20,063 nucleotides of DNA from Bacteroidota bacterium (GCA_023418095.1 JAEZDL010000051.1:1-20063); one strand, 5' to 3'; shown: positions 12,753-20,063, counted from the stretch's first letter. The notes: generated from the sequence alone by a model not told the origin. Numbers and translations: made by a program.

Positions 12753-13904
12753 ATGCGCAAGCCGGAAACGACCCTTCTTCCGTTGCCTTTCAAGGATTGG
12801 GGGATCGGCCTTGATGTGCCGTTGCTGATCGCGGGACCTTGCAGTGCCGAGAGTGAAGAACAGGTGTTGGCTGCAGCGCGCGGGATCGCTGCGGATGGGC
12901 GGACGAAAGTGTTCCGTGCTGGGATCTGGAAGCCGCGTACTCGTCCGGGCCAATTTGAAGGCGCCGGCACCAAGGCGCTTGCCTGGCTGAAGCGCGTGAA
13001 GGAACAGACCGGGCTGCTGGTGATGACCGAAGTGGCCACCGCCGAACATGTGGAAGCCTGCCTGAAGGCCGGGATCGACATGCTTTGGATCGGCGCACGC
13101 ACCACGCCCAACCCCTTCAGCGTGCAGGATATCGCCGATGCGCTCACCGGCGTAAACATCCCGGTATTCGTGAAGAACCCGATCAATCCCGACTTGCAGC
13201 TGTGGATGGGTGCTTTGGAGCGGATCGAACGTGCCGGGATCACACGGATGGCCGCGATCCACCGAGGTTTCAACTGGTTCGAACGTACCCCATACCGCAA
13301 TAGTCCGATGTGGGAATTCCCGATCCGTTTGAAGGCGGCCTTCCCGGAGCTGGAACTGATCTGTGACCCCAGCCACATCGCCGGAAGCCCGGATAAGTTG
13401 GGCGCGATCGCACAACAGGCGCTGGATATCGGTTTCAGCGGCCTGATGGTGGAGGTGCATCCCGATCCTCCCAGGGCGCAAAGCGACGCACAGCAGCAGA
13501 TCACCCCGAACCGGTACGCGGAATTGATCGGCAGCCTGATCTTCCGCCAGGCACACCCCTCGGCGAAACTCACCGATCGGTTACAGGAATTACGCGACGT
13601 GATCGACCAGCTGGACGAGGAGATCGCCCAAAAGCTCGCATCGCGCATGGATGTGGCCGAGCGGATCGGCGATCACAAGCGCGAACACCATGTGGCGATC
13701 CTGCAGCCTGAACGTTGGGAACGGATCATGCGACAGCAGTTACGCCTGGGGGAAGACCTTGGCCTGAGCCGCGAGTTCATCCAGGAATTCATGGATGCGA
13801 TCCATCGTGAAAGCATACGCCGCCAGAGCGGTACGGCCGAACTTACTGGCGGCGAGCCACGGACAGGATCACCATTTTACACCGGAAATAGCGGTTCCCT
13901 CTAA
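12753..13904 (+). CDS. Bifunctional DAHP synthase / chorismate mutase (type II)
   Basis: This 383-residue cytoplasmic enzyme combines the first step of the shikimate pathway (PEP plus erythrose 4-phosphate to DAHP) with the chorismate-to-prephenate step of Phe/Tyr synthesis. The N-terminal half is a TIM-barrel DAHP/KDO8P synthase: LLIAGPCSAESEEQ (24-37), FRAGIWKPRTRPGQFEG (54-70), KNPINPD (141-147), CDPSHIAGSP (204-213) and VEVHPDP (233-239). The C-terminal part (about 277-357) is an AroQ-type helical mutase: LRDVIDQLDEEIAQKLASRM, IGDHKRE and the final helix EFIQEFMDAIHRESIRRQ. In this fusion class the mutase domain can also provide feedback control by prephenate. The last 25 residues (after RRQ) are Gly/Thr-rich and probably disordered. 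The ATG is set by the promoter box 4 nt upstream. Confidence 0.95.
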   Translation: MRKPETTLLPLPFKDWGIGLDVPLLIAGPCSAESEEQVLAAARGIAADGRTKVFRAGIWKPRTRPGQFEGAGTKALAWLKRVKEQTGLLVMTEVATAEHVEACLKAGIDMLWIGARTTPNPFSVQDIADALTGVNIPVFVKNPINPDLQLWMGALERIERAGITRMAAIHRGFNWFERTPYRNSPMWEFPIRLKAAFPELELICDPSHIAGSPDKLGAIAQQALDIGFSGLMVEVHPDPPRAQSDAQQQITPNRYAELIGSLIFRQAHPSAKLTDRLQELRDVIDQLDEEIAQKLASRMDVAERIGDHKREHHVAILQPERWERIMRQQLRLGEDLGLSREFIQEFMDAIHRESIRRQSGTAELTGGEPRTGSPFYTGNSGSL

Positions 13905-13918
13905 GCGGGCGATCTCTC

Positions 13919-13926
13919 TATCTTTA
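13919..13926 (+). promoter_or_regulatory. Weak -7-like box (TATCTTTA) before the FG-GAP protein gene
   Basis: TATCTTTA has one mismatch to TAnnTTTG and lies 34 nt before ATG 13961, which would give a conventional short leader. A small CCCT/AGGG hairpin (about 13933-13943) sits between them. Support is weak. Confidence 0.3.
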
Positions 13927-13960
13927 GGCGCCCCTGCAAGGGACCTCCAATCATTTTTCC

Positions 13961-16774
13961 ATGTTGAAAAACTACGCTATTGCCGTAACGCTTTCGTTCT
14001 GCGCTTTCACTTCGCTGCATGCGCAGCTGGGCTTCACCAATGCGAGCAACCAGTTGAGCAACACCACCAACAGCGGTGGTTGCATAGGTGTGGTGGATGT
14101 GAACGGCGATGGCCTGGATGACCTCGCCAAGCTTCACCTGAGCACCGAATTCTTCGTGGACCACCAGAATCCCGATGGATCCTTCACATTGGTGAACTAT
14201 GGCGAGATCTCGAACCAGGAGCAATGGGGAATGAGCATCGGCGATATCAGCAACGATGGGCACAAGGACCTGATCAGCGGTGGAAATGGCGATGGGGTGC
14301 ATTACCTACGGATCAATTCGGTGGGCAGTGCCACACTTGTCGATCTGGAGAACGACAACATGTTCATGCAATGCAACAACATCGCGGACATCGATTCGGA
14401 TGGTAACAATGACTTCTTTGCCTGTGGTGATGTGGCAGCACCGAAGATCTGGATGAACGATGGCAACGGTGATCTGCTCTACGATGTTTCCATGATGGAT
14501 TTCACGACAAACCCTTCCACCGATGGCAGCGGGAATTACGGCAGCGTGTGGACCGATTTCGACAACGACGGTGATCTGGACCTGTACATCGCCAAATGCC
14601 GCCAGGGCGTGACCAACATGCAGGATCCACGGCGTTGGAACAGGCTCTATGTGAACGATGGGAATGGGAACTACACCGATCTGGCGGCACAGTACGGTGT
14701 GCAGGTGAAATACCAGTCGTGGACAGCGGACTTTGGTGATATCGACAACGATGGTGACATGGACCTTGTGGTGACGAACCATGATCACACGATCCAGCTT
14801 TTCGAGAACGATGGGACGGGGAATTTCACTGAGATCACCGCTGGAAGCGGATTGGAGATCACCGGATTCTTCCTGCAAAGCAAGTTCGTGGACTTCGATA
14901 ACGACGGCCTGCTCGATCTGCTGATCGCCGGTGGGATCGAACGGCTCTTCAGGAACAATGGTGACAAGACCTTCACCAATGTACCCGGCCTTTTCCCTGC
15001 GGGTAAAGCGATGCACAGCTTCGCGACCGGCGACCTCAACAACGATGGTTTCATGGATGTTTTCGCCAGCTACGGCAGCGGCTATGTTGACCCGGACATG
15101 TCCTTTCCCGATCGGTTGTGGATGAACAACGGCAACGACAACCACTGGTTGAGCGTACGCCTGCAAGGCACGGAAAGCAATCGCGATGCGATCGGCGCGC
15201 GGGTAACGATCACAGGTCCCTGGGGTACGCAGATCCGCGAAGTGCGCGCCGGTGAGAGCTACGGCATCGTAACCACGTTCGCATGCAACTTCGGGCTGGG
15301 CCATGAAACGGTGGTCCCCACCATGACCATCGATTGGCCGAGCGGCCAGCAGGAAGTGTTCACCAACATCGATGCGGACCAGACGATCACGATCATCGAA
15401 GGAACATGCATCAGCCCATCTGCGGAGATCGGCTTTGCAGGTGCTGACGTGCTCTGTTCCGGTGGCGGATCGATCACGTTGACCGCCGATCCGGGCTTCA
15501 ACTACAGTTGGTCCACCGGTGAGACCACGCAACAGATCGAAGTGGACGAACCAGGCAATTACACGCTCACCGTGGATGATGGATCATCCTGCACCGGCAC
15601 GGCAAGTGTCTTCATCCCGCTCGATCCGGATGAAACTCCCGTGATCGCCAACGATGCCGAGATCACCATATGTGATGGACAGACCGTAACGCTCATCGCA
15701 TCGTCCGACTATCCGATGCAGTGGAGCAACGGCGCGACCGGACCGACGATCGATGTGGATCAGGCCGGCATCTACACGGTAACCGTTGAAGGTGCCTGCC
15801 AGGATTTTACCAGCGCCCCTGTGGAGATCACGGTTCTGCCTGCACCTGCTGCACCGATCGTGGAGGATGCGACCATCAACATCGGTGAACAGGCCACCTT
15901 GATCGCGGACGGCGAGAACATCCAGTGGTACGATCAACCTGATGCTGCGGATCCGATCACCGTTGGGAACGAATTCCAGACACCGATCCTCACGACGACC
16001 ACTTCCTATTGGGTCTCTTCCACGATCGAACATGAGGGGACAGTACAATACGGCGGTCGTGAGGATAACACGACCACGGGCGCATACCATAACAATGCGA
16101 CATACTTCCTTCTCTTCGACTCGTACGAGCCATTCACCATCATGAGCGTGAAGGTTTACGCGAACGGTGCGGGAAATCGTTCGATCGCACTGGTGGATCA
16201 GGCCAACGGCGCCACGGTGGCATCAGGTGTTTTCAATATCCCCGATGCTGAGAGCCGCGTGGACCTGAACTTCCTCGTACCTGCTGCCGGTTCCTATGGT
16301 CTGCGGATCGTTTCCGGCAACCCGCAATTGTGGCGCGATGCTGCTGGCAGTGGAGTGGATTATCCCTACCCGTTGGGTGAACTCGGCGCGATCACCAGTA
16401 GTACCGCCGGAGATGATCTCTACTATTTCTTCTACGATTGGGAGGTCGCTTCACTCTCCACTTCATGCGAAGGGCCAAGGGAAGAGGTTGTGGTGAACGT
16501 GGGCCAGATGTCGATCGGATCGACCAAGGAAGGCATTGGCATGCGTGTATGGCCCAATCCCACTGATGCGATCATTTCCATCATGCTCCACGTAGAAGGC
16601 ACCGTGCAACGGATCGTATTGATCGATGCTCTCGGACGCGTCGTCATGAACGAAACCCTGGATCGATCCCTGAAGAATTTCGATCTGGATGTTTCAAACC
16701 TGGCCGCAGGCCATTATCAGTTGCGGGTGGATCTGCACGATCGCTCGTTGATGCAGCACGTGGTGCTGGACTGA
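13961..16774 (+). CDS. Secreted FG-GAP/VCBS repeat protein with ASPIC/UnbV and T9SS sorting domains (CRTAC1-like)
   Basis: This 937-residue exported protein carries a signal peptide MLKNYAIAVTLSFCAFTSLHAQ (1-22). Residues 46 to about 370 hold at least seven calcium-binding repeats of the DxDxDGxxD type (for example DVNGDGLDDL, DFDNDGDLDL, DIDNDGDMDL, DFDNDGLLDL, DLNNDGFMDV), which should fold as an FG-GAP beta-propeller. An ASPIC/UnbV domain follows (about 396-482: LSVRLQGTESNRDAIGARV, then TIDWPSGQQEVF). Next come two or three Ig-like modules (YSWSTGETTQQIEVDEPGNYTLTV, MQWSNGATGPTIDVDQAGIYTVTV and an IQWYDQPDA unit). The end is a type A T9SS sorting domain (861-937, MRVWPNPTDAIISI to QHVVLD). 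It is probably a surface-attached or released adhesin or binding protein. No enzyme motif is seen. Confidence 0.92.
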   Translation: MLKNYAIAVTLSFCAFTSLHAQLGFTNASNQLSNTTNSGGCIGVVDVNGDGLDDLAKLHLSTEFFVDHQNPDGSFTLVNYGEISNQEQWGMSIGDISNDGHKDLISGGNGDGVHYLRINSVGSATLVDLENDNMFMQCNNIADIDSDGNNDFFACGDVAAPKIWMNDGNGDLLYDVSMMDFTTNPSTDGSGNYGSVWTDFDNDGDLDLYIAKCRQGVTNMQDPRRWNRLYVNDGNGNYTDLAAQYGVQVKYQSWTADFGDIDNDGDMDLVVTNHDHTIQLFENDGTGNFTEITAGSGLEITGFFLQSKFVDFDNDGLLDLLIAGGIERLFRNNGDKTFTNVPGLFPAGKAMHSFATGDLNNDGFMDVFASYGSGYVDPDMSFPDRLWMNNGNDNHWLSVRLQGTESNRDAIGARVTITGPWGTQIREVRAGESYGIVTTFACNFGLGHETVVPTMTIDWPSGQQEVFTNIDADQTITIIEGTCISPSAEIGFAGADVLCSGGGSITLTADPGFNYSWSTGETTQQIEVDEPGNYTLTVDDGSSCTGTASVFIPLDPDETPVIANDAEITICDGQTVTLIASSDYPMQWSNGATGPTIDVDQAGIYTVTVEGACQDFTSAPVEITVLPAPAAPIVEDATINIGEQATLIADGENIQWYDQPDAADPITVGNEFQTPILTTTTSYWVSSTIEHEGTVQYGGREDNTTTGAYHNNATYFLLFDSYEPFTIMSVKVYANGAGNRSIALVDQANGATVASGVFNIPDAESRVDLNFLVPAAGSYGLRIVSGNPQLWRDAAGSGVDYPYPLGELGAITSSTAGDDLYYFFYDWEVASLSTSCEGPREEVVVNVGQMSIGSTKEGIGMRVWPNPTDAIISIMLHVEGTVQRIVLIDALGRVVMNETLDRSLKNFDLDVSNLAAGHYQLRVDLHDRSLMQHVVLD

Positions 16775-16791
16775 CCCGATCCTGATGACAT

Positions 16792-16843
16792 GTGTTGAGA
16801 TCCTAGTTGATATCAACACTGTGGATCCGCGACCGCGTGGATC
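16792..16843. promoter_or_regulatory. Cluster of palindromes ahead of the molybdenum cofactor operon
   Basis: The 123-nt gap holds GTGTTGA (16792-16798) and TCAACAC (16813-16819), which can pair. Nested within is the perfect 12-bp palindrome GTTGATATCAAC (16806-16817). A second imperfect hairpin, GATCC to GGATC, follows at 16824-16843, and TCTATTTTTC lies at about 16852-16861. The set could be an operator for the downstream operon, a weak terminator for the upstream gene, or both. No T-tract directly follows either stem. Confidence 0.35.
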
Positions 16844-16897
16844 GGCCGTCATCTATTTTTCGATCCATCAAGATCATTCGTCATGGGATGATCGCAC

Positions 16898-17152
16898 ATG
16901 GATCTTTACCCGTACAACGCGTTAAGCCTTACAAAAAGGGCGGAGCATCTTTGGTCCAGGGGTGATTTCATCGCTGTGTGCCGCAGGAAGGAACCCTTCG
17001 TTCTCTATTATATGATCAACGATTTCTTCGTTGAACTGGAGTATGACCAGGGCCGCGTGCAGATCCTTGGCCTCACCGCTTTCCGCACCGGTGAGCGCTA
17101 CGATCGAATGCTGGAGGCACTGCAGCTCGATGTTGCGATCGATCCAATGTGA
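16898..17152 (+). CDS. Small conserved-looking protein of unknown function
   Basis: This 84-residue soluble protein begins MDLYPYNALSLTKRAEHLWSRG and continues with an alternating hydrophobic pattern (FVLYYMINDFFVELEYD, VQILGLTAF) that suggests a small antiparallel beta-sheet, then a C-terminal helix (GERYDRMLEAL). From memory, proteins of this size and pattern (Tyr-rich strand followed by FFVE) occur as hypothetical proteins in Bacteroidota. There is no signal peptide, metal motif or known domain that I can name. An ATG 15 nt upstream hits a stop after two codons, so 16898 is the start. It is 21 nt before the E1-like gene and probably heads the molybdenum cofactor operon, but a role in that pathway is only guessed from position. 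Confidence 0.65.
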   Translation: MDLYPYNALSLTKRAEHLWSRGDFIAVCRRKEPFVLYYMINDFFVELEYDQGRVQILGLTAFRTGERYDRMLEALQLDVAIDPM

Positions 17153-17173
17153 TACCGGCAGTAACTTGTGGGC

Positions 17174-17854
17174 ATGGAACCTTCGCCGCAGCGCGATCAT
17201 CACCTTGCGATATTCGGCCTTGGTGCCACGGGTTCATGCCTGCTCCCATTGGTATCCACTCTTGGGATCGCGCAGATCACTTTGATCGATGGTGATACCG
17301 TGGAAGAGCGCAACCTGATCAGGCAACCGTTATATGGCCGGGACGATCTTGGCCTCGCAAAAGTGAAGGTCGCAGCGGATCGCACACGCCATCTGCACGG
17401 CCGGCGGAAATTGCACATCGAGAACATCTTCGCCGATGCCGCCAACATCGATCGGATCTTGAAGGAAGCCACGATGGTGGCGGATTGCACGGATGACATC
17501 CATGCCCGGTCGCTGATCGATAGGACATGTGGAAGACTGAAGATCCCATTGTTCACCGCAGCGATCCACGGATCCCATCTGCAGGTGATGTCACTACATA
17601 TCGGTGAGGATGAACGACGATCGTTGTCGTTGCGATCGTTCTTTCCCGGATCGGTGGGAGGTGCGCAGGATGCATGTGATATGACGAACGTGCCCATCGA
17701 AGTTCCCACCATCGCTGCAGCGCTGATCGCACGGCGGATCACAGCGTTCATGAACGGCGATCATGCACAGTACGACCTGGACCTGTTGGACATTCAACGG
17801 GGAAGCTGGTTGCGCATCGCCGCACCGCAACCCGATGATGAACTGATCGCATGA
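17174..17854 (+). CDS. ThiF/MoeB-family E1-like adenylyltransferase
   Basis: This 226-residue enzyme belongs to the family that adenylates the C-terminal Gly-Gly of sulfur-carrier proteins (MoaD, ThiS) with ATP. The nucleotide fold is clear: FGLGATGS (Gly15, Gly17, Gly20), LIDGDTVEERNLIRQ (Asp39, Asp41, Asn47, Arg50, Gln51), Lys63 in LGLAKVK, and VADCTDD (102-108). Next to MoeA and MobA genes, MoaD activation (MoeB role) is the likeliest job. Two odd points: no pair of CxxC zinc motifs is seen, unlike E. coli MoeB, and there is no rhodanese domain, so sulfur would have to come from elsewhere. ATG 17174 is preferred to GTG 17168, two codons upstream. Its stop overlaps the start of the transporter gene (ATGA). 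Confidence 0.85.
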   Translation: MEPSPQRDHHLAIFGLGATGSCLLPLVSTLGIAQITLIDGDTVEERNLIRQPLYGRDDLGLAKVKVAADRTRHLHGRRKLHIENIFADAANIDRILKEATMVADCTDDIHARSLIDRTCGRLKIPLFTAAIHGSHLQVMSLHIGEDERRSLSLRSFFPGSVGGAQDACDMTNVPIEVPTIAAALIARRITAFMNGDHAQYDLDLLDIQRGSWLRIAAPQPDDELIA

Positions 17855-18591
17855 ACCTGCTGCTCTCCGATCCGCTTCTTCTTCTCGCACTTTTCCTGGT
17901 CGCGCTGCTCTATTCAGGCGTTGGCCATGGCGGCGCAAGTGGCTACCTGGCAGTGATGACGATCGCGGGAATGTCGATCGGCGTGATCCGCCCTTCTGCA
18001 TTGTTGTTGAACCTGCTTGTGAGCGGCATCGCGTTCCTCCAATTCCGGCGCGCCGGGCATTTCCGCTGGGGATCGTTCTGGCCCTTTGCGATCACCTCGA
18101 TCCCCGCAGCGTTCGTCGGTGCACACATCACGATGGATCCCGAGATCTACAAGCAACTTCTTGCGATCTGTCTCCTCTTCGCGGTTGCACGACTGCTCGG
18201 ACTTTTCGGGCGTTGGAGCATTGACCACCGCCCGATCAACATTCCGCTGGCTGCTGCGATCGGGCTGGTGATCGGGCTGCTTTCCGGAGTGATCGGGATC
18301 GGTGGTGGCATAATCCTGAGTCCGGTGATCCTGCTTCTGCGATGGGGTTCATCGCATGAAGCCGCAGCGGTGAGCGCACTCTTCATCTTCGTGAACAGTG
18401 CGGCAGGTCTGATCGGTATCAATGATCCATCCTTCCTGATCGCCGATGGAGTGATGTCGTGGCTGGCGGTCGCTTTAGCCGGCGGGTTACTCGGCGCATA
18501 CCTTGGCGCACACCGATCCGCGCCGTTGCGTTTGCGCCAGGTACTCGGTGTTGTCCTGCTATTCGCATCCGCCAAATTACTGCTGCCGTGA
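17851..18591 (+). CDS. TSUP (TauE/SafE) family membrane transporter
   Basis: This 246-residue inner-membrane protein has about seven to eight hydrophobic helices. It shows the two repeated signatures of the TSUP family: GVGHGGASGYLAVM near residue 22 and GVIGIGGGIILSPVILLL near residue 147. Family members move sulfur oxoanions or organosulfonates (sulfite, sulfoacetate, thiosulfate). It overlaps the upstream E1-like gene (ATGA 17851-17854) and the downstream moeA (GTGA 18588-18591), so it is co-translated within the molybdenum cofactor operon. That position suggests a link to sulfur supply, or to sulfite from a molybdoenzyme such as sulfite oxidase, or possibly to molybdate. None of these is shown by the sequence. 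Confidence 0.9.
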   Translation: MNLLLSDPLLLLALFLVALLYSGVGHGGASGYLAVMTIAGMSIGVIRPSALLLNLLVSGIAFLQFRRAGHFRWGSFWPFAITSIPAAFVGAHITMDPEIYKQLLAICLLFAVARLLGLFGRWSIDHRPINIPLAAAIGLVIGLLSGVIGIGGGIILSPVILLLRWGSSHEAAAVSALFIFVNSAAGLIGINDPSFLIADGVMSWLAVALAGGLLGAYLGAHRSAPLRLRQVLGVVLLFASAKLLLP

Positions 18592-19763
18592 TCTCGGTGG
18601 AAGAAGTGCGAAAGCGGATCGAACAGGCATTGCATCTGCTTCCAGTGAAGGAAGTGCCACTACAGGAAGCCTTCGCCCATTTCACCGCATCACCTGTCAT
18701 CGCACCGCATGATCATCCGCTTTTCGACAACAGTGCGGTGGATGGTTATGCCTTCCGTTTCAATGCCGATCGATACGAGTTCAGGGTGATCGGTGAGATC
18801 GCTGCTGGCGGGATCTGGACAAGCCCGATCGCTGACAACGAATGTGTCCGCATCTTCACCGGAGCCAAAATGCCCACTGACGCGGACACTGTGGTGATGC
18901 AGGAACATGTGGAGCGTAATGCAGATCGGATCGTGATCAAGGATCTGCGAATGAAGCGTGGCGCGAACGTCCGGCGAAAAGGTGAGCAGGTGCGCACCGG
19001 AACAGAAGTGATGGCAGCGGGCAAAGAACTCACTCCTGCTGCGATCGGCCTACTGGCTTCTGTCGGCGTCAAAAAAGTTCGCGTGCATGAATGGCCTTAC
19101 GTCACGGTGATCATCACCGGCGATGAATTCACCGATGATGATCCACAGGAAGGCCGCATCTTCAGCAGCAACGATCTGATGCTTTCCTCAGCACTGCAAC
19201 GGATCGGGATCCGTGCGCAACTACTATTTGCAAAGGATGATGCAGTGGACCTGGAGCGAACGTTACGACAGGCGATGTCGCGCAGCGATGTGATCATCAC
19301 GACCGGTGGGGTTTCCGTGGGCGATCATGATCTGGTTCCATCACTGCTGCAGCGGATCGGATCGGAGATCATCTTCCATAAGGTCTCCCAGAAGCCCGGC
19401 AAACCGATGTTGTTCGCCCGGAACGGCGATACCGTGATCTTCGGTCTTCCAGGAAATCCGCGCGCCGTGATGATCCTTTTCTGGGAATATGTTCTTCCCG
19501 CATTGCGCAGGATGATGGGATCTTCATCGCCCGATCTGCGCAAGGAGCATTTGCCTTTGATGCATGATCTTCACTTGAAAGGTGAACGTGCCGAATTCCG
19601 TGCTGCACGCATCATTGATCGCCATGTCACCTTGCTTCCCGATCAAGGCTCGCACATGCTTTCAAGCTTGTTGCAGGCCGATGCGTTGGCATTCTTTCCA
19701 GGAACAACGGGGGAAGTGAAAAAGGGTGATCCCGTGGAGATCCATTACCTGCCGCAGCCATGA
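18588..19763 (+). CDS. moeA: Molybdopterin molybdenumtransferase MoeA
   Basis: MoeA inserts molybdenum into adenylylated molybdopterin. The start is GTG 18588, which overlaps the transporter stop (GTGA) and gives a 391-residue protein, the usual size; upstream in-frame starts would run deep into the transporter gene. Signatures in order: PLFDNSAVDGYAF (44-56), RIFTGAKMPTDADTVVMQE, LLASVGVKKVRVHEWPYVTVIITGDE, TTGGVSVGDHD, KVSQKPGKPMLFA and GLPGNPRAVM. These are the four-domain MoeA/gephyrin signatures, including the conserved Asp of GGVSVGDHD and the PGKP and GLPGNP loops. The gene overlaps mobA at its end (ATGA). It is probably active, as no key motif is missing. Confidence 0.95.
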   Translation: MISVEEVRKRIEQALHLLPVKEVPLQEAFAHFTASPVIAPHDHPLFDNSAVDGYAFRFNADRYEFRVIGEIAAGGIWTSPIADNECVRIFTGAKMPTDADTVVMQEHVERNADRIVIKDLRMKRGANVRRKGEQVRTGTEVMAAGKELTPAAIGLLASVGVKKVRVHEWPYVTVIITGDEFTDDDPQEGRIFSSNDLMLSSALQRIGIRAQLLFAKDDAVDLERTLRQAMSRSDVIITTGGVSVGDHDLVPSLLQRIGSEIIFHKVSQKPGKPMLFARNGDTVIFGLPGNPRAVMILFWEYVLPALRRMMGSSSPDLRKEHLPLMHDLHLKGERAEFRAARIIDRHVTLLPDQGSHMLSSLLQADALAFFPGTTGEVKKGDPVEIHYLPQP

Positions 19764-20063
19764 GGAACGGCTGGACCGGCGTGGTGCTCGCAGGCGGCAA
19801 AAGCTCGCGCATGGGACGCGACAAGGCGCTGATCGAGATCGATGGCCGTTCGCTGTTGGATCGCGCGCTGGACCGGTTGGAGCCGATCACCGATGATCTG
19901 CTCGTGATCGGCGATCCCAAGAAATACGGGCATGCCGGCCCTTTCGTGATCCCCGATGAAACACCCGATCTGGGACCGATCGGAGGCCTTGTGACAGCGA
20001 TGCGTTTTGCCACGAACGACAAACTTTTGGTGCTGGCGTGCGATCTCCCGGCGATCACTGAAG
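19760..20063 (+). CDS. mobA: Molybdenum cofactor guanylyltransferase MobA, N-terminal part (3' end outside window)
   Basis: The ATG at 19760 overlaps the moeA stop (ATGA, 19760-19763) and the frame stays open to the window end (about 101 codons). MobA joins GMP from GTP to molybdopterin to make the guanine dinucleotide cofactor. The N-terminus reads VVLAGGKSSRMGRDKALIEIDG (residues 8-29), the GTP-binding signature LAGGxSSRMGxDKA. Further on come TPDLGPIGGLVTAM and LLVLACDLPAI, where the Asp in CDLP binds Mg2+. The C-terminal half is not in the window, so completeness cannot be judged. Confidence 0.94.
   Translation, partial: MRNGWTGVVLAGGKSSRMGRDKALIEIDGRSLLDRALDRLEPITDDLLVIGDPKKYGHAGPFVIPDETPDLGPIGGLVTAMRFATNDKLLVLACDLPAITE

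Noticed and set aside
12509..13648. Long minus-strand open frames (about 379 and 340 codons) antisense to DAHP synthase-chorismate mutase
   Set aside because: The plus strand encodes all DAHP synthase and mutase motifs. The antisense translations are Ser/Arg/His-rich with no recognisable domain. High GC and GATC content keep stop codons rare in all frames.
14306..15532. Long minus-strand open frame (about 408 codons) antisense to the FG-GAP protein gene
   Set aside because: The plus strand has clear calcium-binding repeats and an ASPIC domain. The antisense frame is Val/Ile/His-rich with no family motif and mirrors the repetitive GAT/AAC codons.
18459..18587. Longer MoeA start, 43 codons upstream of the chosen GTG
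   Set aside because: The extension lies inside the TSUP transporter gene, is Arg-rich and does not resemble MoeA. The GTG at 18588 forms a GTGA overlap consistent with the rest of the operon and gives the usual MoeA length.

Overview
The window looks like the chromosome of a Bacteroidota bacterium, most likely a Flavobacteriales-type lineage with moderately high GC. Four things point there: a fused MurF-alanine racemase; a DAHP synthase-chorismate mutase (type II) fusion; two large secreted proteins ending in type A type-IX-secretion sorting domains; and Bacteroidota -7 promoter boxes (TAnnTTTG) at several gene starts. No tRNA, rRNA, CRISPR array, insertion sequence or prophage gene was found. 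The gene content is mostly ordinary core and envelope functions.

Layout, left to right. 1-1091 (+): the end of a class II fumarase, then a conserved Bacteroidota envelope protein of unknown function. 1133-1261: first copy of an intergenic repeat. 1263-3098 (-): two LPS-type glycosyltransferases (GT9 and GT2). 3123-3155: a strong terminator for the next gene. 3170-5755 (-): a secreted subtilisin-like protease with FN3, GEVED and sorting domains, and an altered catalytic Asp motif. 5856-8321 (-): murF-alr. 8500-11170 (+): a tight operon of a conserved coiled-coil protein, a secreted M28 peptidase and RsmI, followed closely by a VAT-1-like oxidoreductase (11189-12202). 12238-12561: a DUF6364-like antitoxin with the wreck of its PIN toxin. 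12569-12723: second repeat copy, with twin 18-bp palindromes. 12753-13904 (+): DAHP synthase-chorismate mutase. 13961-16774 (+): an FG-GAP/ASPIC secreted protein. 16898-20063 (+): a molybdenum cofactor operon (small unknown protein, E1-like ThiF/MoeB, TSUP transporter, MoeA, MobA) whose last four genes overlap by 4 nt each. It runs off the window end.

The main second-look items are: (i) five genes with a -7-like box exactly 4 nt before the start codon, suggesting leaderless transcripts; (ii) very strong GATC enrichment; (iii) a protease with His and Ser in place but Ile/Glu where the catalytic Asp should be; (iv) a modular intergenic repeat in two copies 11.4 kb apart; (v) a toxin-antitoxin pair whose toxin has an internal frame-shifting deletion; (vi) a TSUP transporter and a zinc-less E1 enzyme inside a molybdenum cofactor operon. 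I did not find clear evidence of a wholly new multi-gene system.
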